A stretch of 64,000 nt of DNA. It comes from Cephalotrichum gorgonifer (taxonomy: Eukaryota > Ascomycota > Sordariomycetes > Microascales > Microascaceae). Every line of letters begins with the position of its first letter. The first letter of the stretch is position 1. Shown in pieces: positions 46,022 through 57,014 of the stretch. Location: contig ONZQ02000013.1 of NCBI GenBank assembly GCA_900312665.1, forward strand, positions 744,001-808,000, given 5' to 3'. Under the pieces are notes generated by a model. It made no database searches. It worked only from the letters and a program-made list of their open reading frames with translations, and was not told the origin of the DNA. The translations under genes and the position numbers were made by a program.

Positions 46022-49000
46022 TGACTTCATTTTAGAGTCTTTGAGCAGAGCGGGTCAAGGGTTGGACCGGGTATGGGTGGGGTTCGTATGGTCTAGACGG
46101 CCCCCTGTCGTCAGGCGGAACGAGATTTTGCTTTATTCCATGTTGAGTCTTGGAGTTTTGGGCCTCTCTCCCTATGATCGGCGTCTGCTTTTTTCTCCCC
46201 TCCTTTGTTTTCAAGTTATCTTCTGTCACTTGCCCCCCGTTCTCTCACACGTACGAAACCTCGTGGGCTGGTTTTCTCTGAAGGGGAGAAGGGGGGCGGA
46301 GTTTTTATGAGCGGGGTTCGGTGTGGGTGTGGGGGGGGGGATAATAAGTTTTATGAGAAGAGGCACTTGGGGGGTTATTCGTCTTTGACGTTCTTTTCTT
46401 GTTGTTACGTGTGAAAGAAAGGGTGGTGTTCCGCTCCCCGTCATCGTCGTGGATGCAGTTTTTCTATTTTTATTACATGAGGACATACATAGCCGCTTAT
46501 TTGGGGAGATGAGCGGACGAGATAATGGTTGGACTCGTCTGCGGATGGGTAATGTACTAGGATGGTTCGGACATGTTCCGGGGTCGCGCTGTTTCTCGCA
46601 GTCATGTTATTATCCCCTTGTGCGCATTTATACCGCCCCAGCACGAACAAGGCCCCATGTCTTCCGTTCCGGCTGCGCCGGCTAGTGAGAGGATGGTAGC
46701 TCTAATAAGAGCGAGAGAGATGGAGGTGGGACAAGAAAGATGCCATGGGGTTGCCCTCGTGGGATGTCAGCCGAGGTTTGCCCCGTCCGTCCAAGCCGCC
46801 AATGTTTTATTTAGGTCTAATCAGGAAGACGGCCTGACAAGCAGCTCAACCCGTCAAGAATAATATACTTTGGCCTACATGTAATGCGGAGGGCACCCTC
46901 TCATACCCCTAGCTCAGTCAAAGGCTGTAAGTAAAGTCCAGCAAGGATGATACATGTAGAGCTATAAACCTAGAATTGAAACTGTTTCCGTCAGGTACCC
47001 TGGGCCGGGGGGGGGGGGGGGGCGCGGATACTATCTGCGGTTGGCTGCCCACAAGAAACCAATGAAGCCAATTAACCCACCCGATGTTTAAGGTTGAGTC
47101 AAAAATAGAGCTTTTTGAATTGAAGGTCTGCGCCAGGACCCCGGTTCGTCCACCAGGCGCGCGGCGAAGAGCTGCTGACCAAATCAGCGGATGGGGGCGA
47201 AAAGCCATGTCGTCATTGGGGTCCTGTGGATGGAAAACGTGGCTGTGAAGTCATTCCCTAGGTAGTACTTGTATGCGATTGCAAGGGTACGAGTACACAT
47301 GGAGTGGACTGACTCACGGGGTCCCCGTTCGCCTCTCTGAGAAACCTCGGGCCGTAGCATGGGCGACATATGTGGTTCGAGCTTGATGAGCAATACAACA
47401 TGGCAAAAAGGCACACGATAGTATGTGGGAAAAACATTACAAGTATTAATATTTAGTTATATGCACATCTGGGAGGTTCGCGAATCAGTTACGTCACACA
47501 ATCCGTGCGCCGCCCTCCTCTCACGGCCCCTGGTAGCTCCTACCCATCCATCACCCGATTCAATGGCCAGTTCCAAGTGTTTCAAGGGATATGCCATTGC
47601 GACATCTCTCAACAATTCTAGCTGATAGCCCTCAACTTGGTTGTACAAGTAGACGTCGGTCTGGAGATCGGGTACGAGTCATGAAATTGCCATGGGTAAC
47701 CTAATTCCATACCGGTGAATCCGGACCACATGATCAGATGGCACGTGGCCAACAGTGAGGTCGGGACAGGGGGGCGGGCGCACGCGCGGAGCAGCCGAGC
47801 GGACCAGGGGCTAATGGCTGGGAGGGGTGTGTACTTAAGGGGGTTGCATCAGCGAAGCTGGAATCGCATCCGAACGGAGGGGAGCATATCCGCCGATGAC
47901 CGCCGATGGAGGGGTAGGTGTTACATGAACGTAGTAGTACGTAATAATCAGAATCGGGGAGGGCAGAGGACGTGCAGGCCGCCAAAAACACGAGCAGACC
48001 ATAATTTACCCAGCTGACGTGACGTGGAAGGAGCGTTGCGAAGCCGAACTCCCGTTGGAAGAACGACACTTGGCCGTGCATCACGAATTGGGAAGGTAAG
48101 GGGGGGATGGATCGAAAAGCGTATTTCGTCGAAAGGGTAGGTACTTACTCTTCGTCGAAACATATCAGGACTGATATCATTTCTTCTTCCTTATCTACTC
48201 GTATCTTATATTTTTTTTTCCAGAGGCACAGTGGGGTGACAATGGCACCAGGCCTATCTCGGCCAGTATCGGGTTTGTCGGAGCTTCCAGAGCTTACTCA
48301 TGGAACGCAACAGCTTAATTCAGCGGGAGGAAGCGCTCGTGCTATGCTAGCGTTGGTGAAGTACATTGCCGCCCGCCACATGCCAATACATTAGGAGAAG
48401 AAGGTAATATAACTGGCACTTATTTCGTGCGAGTATTCGTAGACAATCAAGACGGGATCAGGTCAGTTACGGAAGTTACTCACTTCCATTGCCACGACCA
48501 ACTGCCACCACCATTGCCAACACAAGACTCAGGCTGTTATACCCCCCTCCAATCGCGAGAGTTGGATCCAGGATGTTACTGCTACAAGTACATTGTAATT
48601 AACAATACTTGTTCAAGCTCGGCTCCGGCAAGGTTGGGCGATCCTCTTTCTCCTCGGAACTTCGTCTTCCATTCATCATGTACTCTCGGTGGTGTGCCAC
48701 TTGTGTCACTCGACTACCCCGGAATCTGCCAATTTCACCCATATATGGACGCATCAACCAGATCAATCCATTCAGGCTTCAGAGTTGGGCCCACAGGCCA
48801 CCTCACGGGACTTGGACTGACCAGGTCAATCCACCTATGGACTGGTGTCCGACCATCTTTTATGATAGTTTGCATGAAGTGTACTCCCGTACTCGTCTAT
48901 TCGTCCTCGTTCGAGAGTAGTCCAGTGTGTAATACGTCGTATGGGCATGGGCGCATTCATCAGCAGACGGTCTGTGGCGATATAGCCACCCCCTCCCATG

Positions 49001-49895
49001 GGGCGTGGATGAGTTCATCGTGCTGCACGATTTGGCCACCCCAGTGCGCAGAACCCTGCCGGCCTCGCTGACACCCCTGTCCCATTCCACAATTTATGCT
49101 ACCCTGCGCAGAAAATATTATTCTAAACCCGGCACGAAGCGCAGCAAGATCCGAGATCCCTATCTTTCTTCTCCGAAGCCACGCCCGCCCCGGCTCCGCG
49201 CCCTCCCCTCCCAACCGAGCATTTCAGCGACAACCGCCTCCGGAAACTCGAACGTCTACCCCTCCCTCCCCCTTCCTTCTGCAGATGGGCGTCACTAGTA
49301 TTACCGTGACACAACAGCACTCGCCAGGGTAGCATCTCAACTGCGCCAAAACGTTCTTTCCCCGCATTGCCGGGTCCGCCCCTCCAATACGGGAAACTCT
49401 TACCTAAAATCTTAAAGTTTTGACTAACAAAAACATCCCCGATTCCTGCCACCGTAGGTATTCTACTGGGACTTTGCCGCTGAGAACCGCCCTTGTGACC
49501 ACTTTTATTTTAGCTTTCTACTTTTTGTTTTTACGCACCCCCCCCTTCCTCCTTCCCTTCCGCCTTATCCTTTCCTAAGAGCCCTATTATACACCCCCCC
49601 CCTTCCTTCCTCTTGTCAAAGGTCCGCTTTCGGTCACCACCGGCCCTGCCGTTGTTGACAGGCACACCAAAAATTCTCGGCGGATACCACCATTCGATCC
49701 GCAGGGCCACAGACGAAATAAAAGACGACACCCCGACCCTTGCCTCTCTTTCACCCCTTCCACCTTCCCCCTAATCATCTTTATCTTCACCGCTCCTACC
49801 CCCCGACCGCACTAACGCCTGTCTTGCCCGATTGCGCCAAGCAAACAGCCAGTTTAACGATATTTCGCACACCCGAATTGTAATACCAACCAGCG
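46022..49895. other. Gene-free spacer, 3.9 kb
   Basis: No supportable gene. The longest frame (48427-49071, +) starts with GTG, has its first ATG far inside and shows no family likeness. The block contains G16 (47007-47022) and seven TACRAGTA-type 8-mers between 47266 and 48590. The last 500 bp before the F-box/LRR gene are C/T-rich and probably its leader. Confidence 0.45.
47007..47022. repeat. Homopolymer G16
   Basis: Sixteen consecutive G in intergenic DNA; exact length uncertain. Confidence 0.8.
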
Positions 49896-51875
49896 ATGCC
49901 ATCCCGGTTGCGAGGGCCCGTCGCCCCAATCGTCCCCAGCCCTCCGTGCAAGGGTCCATGCTCGCCGAAGATTATGCAGACCCCTGAAGCCATGCAGCGC
50001 TCAAGCTCCCCGGACACAACCGGGCGAGGCTCCTTCTCTTCCGTGAGAGAGAACGATTCCGGCCTTGCCCAGTCCTTCACCTCAACCAAGGTCTCATCCT
50101 ACGCCGAAGCATACGAAGACGCGGTGGACGATACCGCAGATATCCCCATGGCTGGTGTCGAGTTCTTAACGCCCATGACGAGGCCGCATAGCAAGCTGCT
50201 GGGAACGTGGTACCCGCACGGTACCTTTGATGGAAGGGGGTGGAAGGAGATTAGGGTAAAGGGCAGATATGCGAGCAAGAGCTTCAGTGATCTCCAGGCT
50301 CTCCATCGGTTGACGGCCCTGCCCCCATCTCTTCCTTCTGTTGAAACTCCCGAAGAGGCTCCTAATACTCAAAAAGGTGGATCCGGACCATCTCCCCTGT
50401 CGGCACTTGAGAGGCTGCCAGCCGAGATTCTGAGTAAGTTCTCCCCCTCTTCCTTGTCTTTTCCGCCTGGCCACCCGTAGATGATGCAGACCGCGGCTAA
50501 CTGGAGACCTCGTTTAGCATCAATCATCTCGCTTCTCTTTGTCGAGACACAAACCAATGCTACCACGAAGCGGAATGCCGACCTTCGCGCTCTGTTGCTC
50601 ACATCTCAGATGCTTCATGGTGCCACCATCGCCACCCTGTACACCCACATCACCATCCCCCACTCCAAGATATTCCGCAAGTTCCTATCCCAGATATCTG
50701 CTCGCCCCGAGCTCGGCAGCTTCGTACGGCGGCTCGACTTCAGCCACTTCAATCCGTCGACGCTATTCTCCACCGAGCGAGAGCGTGCCGCCGCAGGCAA
50801 CCTGACATGCGACACTCTCCTGGAGTGCTTGGAGCTGACTCCGAACCTGAGGGAGTTCCTCGCCCAGGAACACATCGCCGAGAACTTGGGCCCCAAGGTG
50901 CTCGAGAAGCTATTCTTCGACATGCCGAATCTGCGCGCTATCGACTTCTGCGGTAGCTGGCATGCGGACTTCCGCCGCTCATTCGAGGCGCTGGTTGAGT
51001 CGCCCCGGTGGCCCGACCAGCTAACGATCTCGCGTGTATCCTTCCACAAAACGTCGAACCTCCCTTCCTCCGTCTTCGAGACCATCTTCCCGCGGCTTGA
51101 TAAGCTCACGCACCTCGATGCTGCTGGGACGTCGGTCACCGCAAAGGCCCTCTTCTCCATCCCACTCTCTGCCCGAATCACGCATTTGAACCTGTCCAAG
51201 TGCAAGAGGCTCCAAGCAGAAGATGTCATCAAGTTCCTGACGACCCACCCCGCGGTTACCGACACACTCCAGGTTTTGAGTCTTGCTGCGGACGCCTCGC
51301 ATTATGAAATGCTTGATGAGGACGATCTAATTGAGTTGCTGCCCCGTCTGCCTAAGACCCTGAGGTCTTTGAGCCTCAAGGGAAGTAAGATGAGGTCCAT
51401 TCACATCCCCTTGGTCCTCCCTCTTACTAGGCAGCTTGAGGAGCTATCTTTGGGCCGATTCATCACGGTTGCCGACGTCGAGGCGCTTCTGAAGCCTGAC
51501 GACAAGCTAGGCCCTCATACCTTGCGATACCTTGACACTGCGGACCTTCTCGGCGCCAAGGATATAGATCCCATGTTTGAGCCCCGGATGTCCATACTTC
51601 GACCCTCCACGGCGCCTCTATGCGTAGTCGAGATCGCCGAACGCCCCTTCCAGAGGTTGAAGGAGTCACGCAGGTCGGTCGACAAGATAGGCTGGACGCT
51701 GAAGGAGAGCGGCAGGCGCTATTGGATGGTCAGGAACGCCGGCCAGATCCCGTCCGAGGATGCTTACAGGCCCTGGAAGATGGGCGCTGAGTCCTGGGGG
51801 TCTCGGAAAATCCCCGTCGCCGTTGCCGAGGTCGGGGGCATGTACGGGTGGCACATGTTTACTCGTAAGCTCTGA
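49896..51875 (+). CDS. F-box / leucine-rich-repeat protein
   Basis: Exons 49896-50433 and 50518-51875; 84-bp intron; 631 residues. The N-terminal 175 residues are Ser/Pro-rich with a conserved-looking patch (FLTPMTRPHSKLLGTWYP). Splicing completes an F-box-like start, LERLPAEIL|TSIISLLFVETQ, followed by the RALLLTSQMLHGATIATLYT helix typical of fungal F-box proteins. Leucine-rich repeats follow: LTHLDAAGTSV, ITHLNLSKCKRLQAED, LQVLSLAADA, LRSLSLKGSK, LEELSLGRFI, LRYLDTADL. The C-terminus ends RYWMVRNAGQIPSEDAYRPW and GGMYGWHMFTRKL. This suggests an SCF substrate receptor with an LRR recognition surface; the substrate is unknown. The stop codon lies a few bases after an exact TACTCGTA motif within the coding end. 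Confidence 0.85.
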
Positions 51876-53382
51876 GTTAACTGGGCTGCCTTGAGGAAAG
51901 GGGTGAAAGGGGTGTATGATACCACAGCGGGCAATGTTGTCACTTTTCGCATTGCGTATTCCCGTACTGTTTTCTCTTCATCTTGTTCATGTTTTGTTCA
52001 TGGGGGTTCCTCTTCACTCACACAACATCATCATTGCGCTGTTTTCGTTTTGTCCCAATTTGGGTTAGCATTTCTTTTTTCTTGGTTTGAGGCGAGGAGT
52101 TTTATCGGCACGCATGAAAACGTCACGACACGCATGGGTCATGGAAAAAAAATATCATGGGAGAGCGCGAGGGAGTCTCGAGAGCGACCTTTATACCATA
52201 CCGGAGTATCGTTGCGGGAATTTTGGGCATTGCAAGGATATTATTAGTTTCAGCCAATTATACTTACTTTTTCTGTTAAGATTTCACTCTACTCCCGTGA
52301 CTCTCTAATAAGTGATTGCCTAGAAGGGAATCACGCAGCCGGTTTTGTCTGACTTACACCGAGGGAGGATTTTAAGCAGTTGATAGCCAGATCAAATCAG
52401 CTTAGCCTCTGCAGTATTTCTCCCTACATATCGCGAGATGGATGGCCAAACGAGAGCAACACCTCCAGGGACCACTTGTCCTTTATTCTGCAGTGCAGAA
52501 CCTCTATGAGCAGAACATTCCCCTGTTTTAGAAGATTGTCACTGGCTTACTTGGAAAGCGACTCGAGGAAGCCCTCATTCACTCGACTTTGACCTTATTG
52601 GCCAAGCTATAGCTGGAACCAACATGGATCTACTGGTCAGGGTCTCCTGCAGCCATTTGCCCCCCATAACCCGGCGGGGAGGGCTATTCGTTGCGAGGAA
52701 TCCCCTCTCGAGCATCCAGGCGGTGGTCTTCGCAGACACCCAGCTCAGGCTACCAAGGTCCCGACTCTCTTAGCTGATACGTCGGTGATGCATATCGTAA
52801 GGCTCACTGCTATTTAACACCTTGGGAATAACGACTACTTCTGGCGAGGCAGAGGTCGAGCTATCGTTCATGCCCAGTGTCCAGGTTTGGCCAGCCATAG
52901 TTACCACCTATTGTGGTGCGACTGCACTGTTCCTGGCGCTAGTCCACGACACCATGTACTCACTTGTTCTTGAGGAAGTGTCCATTCAATGATTCTCCCA
53001 AAACTTCAAGTACCGCGATATAGCAGAGGACAACAATTGGGAATGTCGCTTTTGATAGGAGCAGGCTAAATTGTCAAAAAGAGTACAATGGGTAGGAGAA
53101 GCTCTGCTGCAGGGCCAAGGTCGTGACGTACTAATACCAGTCCACACCAACATCACGTGACAATCAAGTCGACTCCTCCCTTACGTAAGCTCCTTCCAGC
53201 TTCCAAGCTCCTACTCCAGGCACACGCATAACGCCAAGTTTGTTGTATGTTCACCCGACCACTCCATCCGAACACACACCCCAAGTATCTCGACGCCCTC
53301 GATGATCCGTCGTCGACGAGCGTCAAGACCTGGAACCCCAGCCTCCGAACCGGAGCCAGAGAGCGAGATCGAGAACGGCACG
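51876..53382. other. Gene-free spacer upstream of VPH1
   Basis: 1.5 kb with no supportable gene. Codon-like stretches around 52380-52600 lack a coherent frame and resemble nothing recognised. Includes the CACGTG element at 53153-53160 and the VPH1 leader. Confidence 0.45.
53153..53160. promoter_or_regulatory. TCACGTGA element upstream of VPH1
   Basis: Palindromic 8-mer with a CACGTG core, about 150-290 bp before the possible VPH1 start codons. In fungi this core is bound by bHLH factors such as Cbf1 or Pho4. The same 8-mer lies within the TAF4/YSH1 spacer. Confidence 0.4.
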
Positions 53383-56328
53383 ATGAGCCACGAACGCATC
53401 GGAGCGGGCACTCCCGCCCGCCAGCAGCCTCCCAGGGAGGACACCATGTTTCGGTCGAGCCCCATGAGCATGGTGCAGGTCTACATGAGCAAGGAGATTG
53501 GCCGCGAGGCTGTCACGGCCTTGGGCCAGCAGGGCCTGCTTCATTTCAGAGATGTATGGCCGACTTGGTTGATGAGCTACTTTCTCCGGGGGTGTGGGGT
53601 TATGCTAACTTCGGATGCCTAGTTGAACGAGAATCTCAATGCCTTCCAGCGGACATATACCAATGAGATCCGTCGACTAGATAATGTCGAGCGACAGCTT
53701 CGTACGGCTACCTTAGTTCCGTGGTACCCGAATGCGCGCTAACATGAACTATCTAGGCTACTTCCACGCCCAGATGCAAAAGGTTAACATTCCTCTTCGC
53801 AAGCTCGACATCGACAACGACAACCTAGCCATCCCGACTGGCGCCGACATCGACGAGGTCGTCGAGAGGGGACAGGTCCTTGAGCAGCGCATTTCTCAGC
53901 TCAACGAGAGCTACGAGACGCTCAAGAAGCGCGAGGTCGAGCTTACCGAGTGGCGATGCGTCCTGAGAGAGGCCGGCAGCTTCTTCGACCGTGCCCACGG
54001 CAATGTCGACGACATCCGGGCTTCTACCGATGGTGTCGATGACGACGCCCCGCTGCTGCAGGATATCGAGTCCCACGACCGGGCCGCCGACGTCGAGAGG
54101 TCTTTCTCCGGCATGAATATTGGATTCGTTGCGGGTGTCATCCCCAGGGAGCGCGTCGAGGTGTTTGAGCGGATCCTCTGGCGGGCGCTTCGCGGTAACC
54201 TCTACATGAACCAGACCGAGATTTCTGAGAGCCTCATCGACCCGTCCACCAACGAGCCCGTCGCCAAAAATGTCTTCGTTATCTTTGCGCACGGCAAGGA
54301 GATTCTAGCCAAGATCCGAAAGATTTCCGAGTCGATGGGCGCCGACATCTACAGCGTCGATGAGAACACCGACCTTCGACGGGACCAGATGCACGAGGTT
54401 AATATCCGCCTTACGGACGTGCAGAACGTGCTTAAGAACACGGAGAGGACGCTCCACGTCGAGTTGAACCAGATCTCGCAGTCCCTGTCGGCCTGGATGA
54501 TCATCATCGCCAAGGAGAAGGCCGTCTACAGCACGCTTAACCTCTTCTCCTACGACCCGACTCGCCGGACTCTGATCGCCGAGGGTTGGTGTCCGACGAC
54601 GGACATAGGACACATCCAGTCGGTTCTGCAGGACGTGACGAACCGCGCGGGCCTGTCGATCCCGTCCGTCATCAACCAAATCAGCACGAACAAGACGCCA
54701 CCAACCTTCCTCAGGACTAACAAGTTCACCGAGGGTTTCCAGACCATCGTCAACGCCTATGGTACGGCTACTTACGCAGAGGTCAATCCCGTCATGCCAG
54801 TCATCGTGACGTTCCCTTTCCTCTTTGCTGTCATGTTCGGCGACATCGGCCACGCGCTTATGATGCTCGGCGCGTCGTTGGCCATGATTAAGTGGGAGAA
54901 GCCGCTCAAGAAGGTGACATTTGAGCTCTTCGCCATGGTCTTCTACGGGAGGTACATCGCACTCATCATGGCCTTGTTCTCCATCTTCACCGGTTTCATG
55001 TACAACGACATCTTCTCCTTCTCCATCAACCTCTTCCCGAGTTCGTGGGAGTGGGAGCACCACCCGCGGTACAACGGTGAGCCCGTCGAGGGCGCGCTCA
55101 CGAGCTCCTACCGGTATCCCTTCGGCGTGGACTGGATGTGGCACGGAACGGACAACAACCTCATCTTCACCAACAGCTACAAGATGAAGATGAGCGTCAT
55201 CCTCGGCTGGGCGCACATGACTTACTCGCTGTGCCTGTCGTACGTCAACGCGCGACACCTTAAGAAGAAGGAGGATCTCTGGGGTAACTTCGTCCCGGGC
55301 ATGATTTTCTTCCAGTCCATCTTCGGGTATCTCATCATCTGCATCGTATACAAGTGGAGCGTCGACTGGGTTGGCACGGGCCAGAGCCCACCCGGCCTGC
55401 TCAACATGTTGATTTTCATGTTCCTGGCGCCAACCACGATCGACGGGCAGCTCTACCCGGGACAGCAATTTGTGCAGAATACGCTGCTTCTGCTGGCGCT
55501 TGCGCAGGTGCCCATCATGCTCGGAATGAAGCCGTACCTTCTCTGGAGGGACCATAAGAGGGCCCACGCGAAGGGATACCGGGCCATCGGGGACACGTCT
55601 CACGTCGTCGCTGCGGACTCGGACGATGAGGACGGCCCTGGTCTGGGGGCTAATGGAAACGGGCGCCTAGATGAGGGGGTGCCGATGATTACGGAGAATA
55701 TCACCGAGCCGGCGGAGGAAGAGGAGTTTGAGCTGAGTGAGATTATCATTCATCAGGTCATTCATACTATCGGTGAGTCGCGTTTCCTCTCCTCACTCGT
55801 CAACCACCTCTTTAGGCTTACCGTGGACTGACTTGACTTGTTCTAGAATTCTGCCTCAACTGCGTCTCGCACACAGCCTCGTACCTTCGTCTCTGGGCGC
55901 TCTCGCTCGCTCATCAGCAGCTTAGCACCGTCCTCTGGACCATGACGCTCGGCCCGTGCCTCAAGATGGGTGGGGTTATCGGTATTATCATGATTGTCGC
56001 GGCGTTCTTCATGTGGTTCACCCTAAGTATGTTCCTTCCCGGCCGCCCCCTCGAGCCTCTCTTGCTAATAACTCGTAGCCATCGCCATTCTTGTTATGAT
56101 GGAGGGTACAAGCGCCATGGTAAGTTTGCTCCGCCTTTTTCGCCTCCTCCCCCTTCTTGAAACAGACGGAAAGGCACCTGCTAACACACACGGCAGCTTC
56201 ACTCTCTCAGGTTAGCGTGGGTCGAGTCCTTCTCCAAGTTCGCCGAGTTCGCGGGATGGGCCTTCGTGCCGTTCTCGTTCACGACGCTACTGGAGGAGGC
56301 GGATGATTTGAAGGACTTCATCGGGTAA
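53383..56328 (+). CDS. VPH1: V-type proton ATPase subunit a
   Basis: Membrane Vo subunit carrying protons in the vacuolar/endosomal V-ATPase. Exons: 53383-53553, 53623-53701, 53757-55772, 55847-56026, 56079-56119, 56197-56328; 872 residues; introns 52-77 bp. N-terminal cytosolic domain: FRSSPMSMVQVYMSKEIGRE, LLHFRD|LNENLNAFQRTYTN, NEIRRLDNVERQLR|YFHAQM. The membrane part has VIVTFPFLFAVMFGDIGHAL, LFSIFTGFMYNDIFS and, in exon 4, TASYLRLWALSLAHQQLS, whose Arg corresponds to the essential proton-path Arg735 of yeast Vph1. A 41-nt exon and a 132-nt last exon complete the final helices. The start is uncertain: in-frame ATGs at 53302 (899 residues), 53383 and 53446 (851); the family usually has a few residues before FRS, so 53446 seems slightly too late. 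Vph1 versus Stv1 location cannot be told. Confidence 0.95.
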
Positions 56329-57014
56329 TCCGTTCTTTCCTTTTTTTCCTTCTTTTTTTGTTCTCTTGTTTCAGTAGACTCGGACTTTGGATGGAGAGAC
56401 TGGGATGGCAGTTGTATTAGTTGTGGGGAATGGGACTGGCCAGCCTCGCTTGTACTAGACCGTTTCAGAGGGAGTTGGATTCCTCTATTGTAGGGTAGTA
56501 TGTGTAACAACATCCACGGGAGTGGTAGTTCTCCGTTAGCGAGTCACGGGGGGATGGGTGAAGCGAAGCTGCGTGAGGCGAAGCAATGTTGATAAACCTG
56601 TAGTGGCGCCGGGTGGTGAAGGTGTCAGTAGAGAAGCGAGATTCTCTGTTCCCGGAGTCGGGTATATATAACCCCCTCGATACTTGGTCATTCCTAACTT
56701 GTTACGTCCGCTTTCCCATCCCCAGCCCAGGATAGTAGGAGCATGTGGCAACTAGTTTCACCCCCATAATCAGGGAGTGATGGGGAGCATGGGTGGTGAC
56801 GACGGAAACAGGAACGAGAACAGGCGGAGTTGACAAGAGCACGAGAGCCGAGCGACGACAGGCAAAGGCAACAAAACAAGGGCTAATATTATTGTCTTCC
56901 CCCCTTATTCTCCCCTTCCCCCTTACCCCCCCCCCCCCCCCCGGCACATATACATCCCCATTCTCTTTTTCCAGACCAAGATGAGTAAAAACAGAATGAT
57001 GCTACCTATGCACT
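56329..57014. other. Convergent 3' spacer, VPH1 / APL3
   Basis: 3' flanks of two converging genes. Contains a C17 run at 56926-56942. No gene. Confidence 0.55.
56926..56942. repeat. Homopolymer C17
   Basis: Seventeen consecutive C, just beyond the APL3 3' end; exact length uncertain. Confidence 0.8.

Noticed and set aside
48427..49071. 214-codon frame in the 46-50 kb spacer
   Set aside because: It begins with GTG, the first ATG is far inside, composition is Cys/Ser/His-scattered and an overlapping second frame is equally open.
54305..55603. 432-codon open frame on the minus strand across VPH1
   Set aside because: It lies wholly opposite the conserved V-ATPase exon; GC-rich third positions of the sense gene keep the antisense frame open. 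Its Val/Arg/Asp/Gly-rich composition and lack of family motifs fit a shadow.
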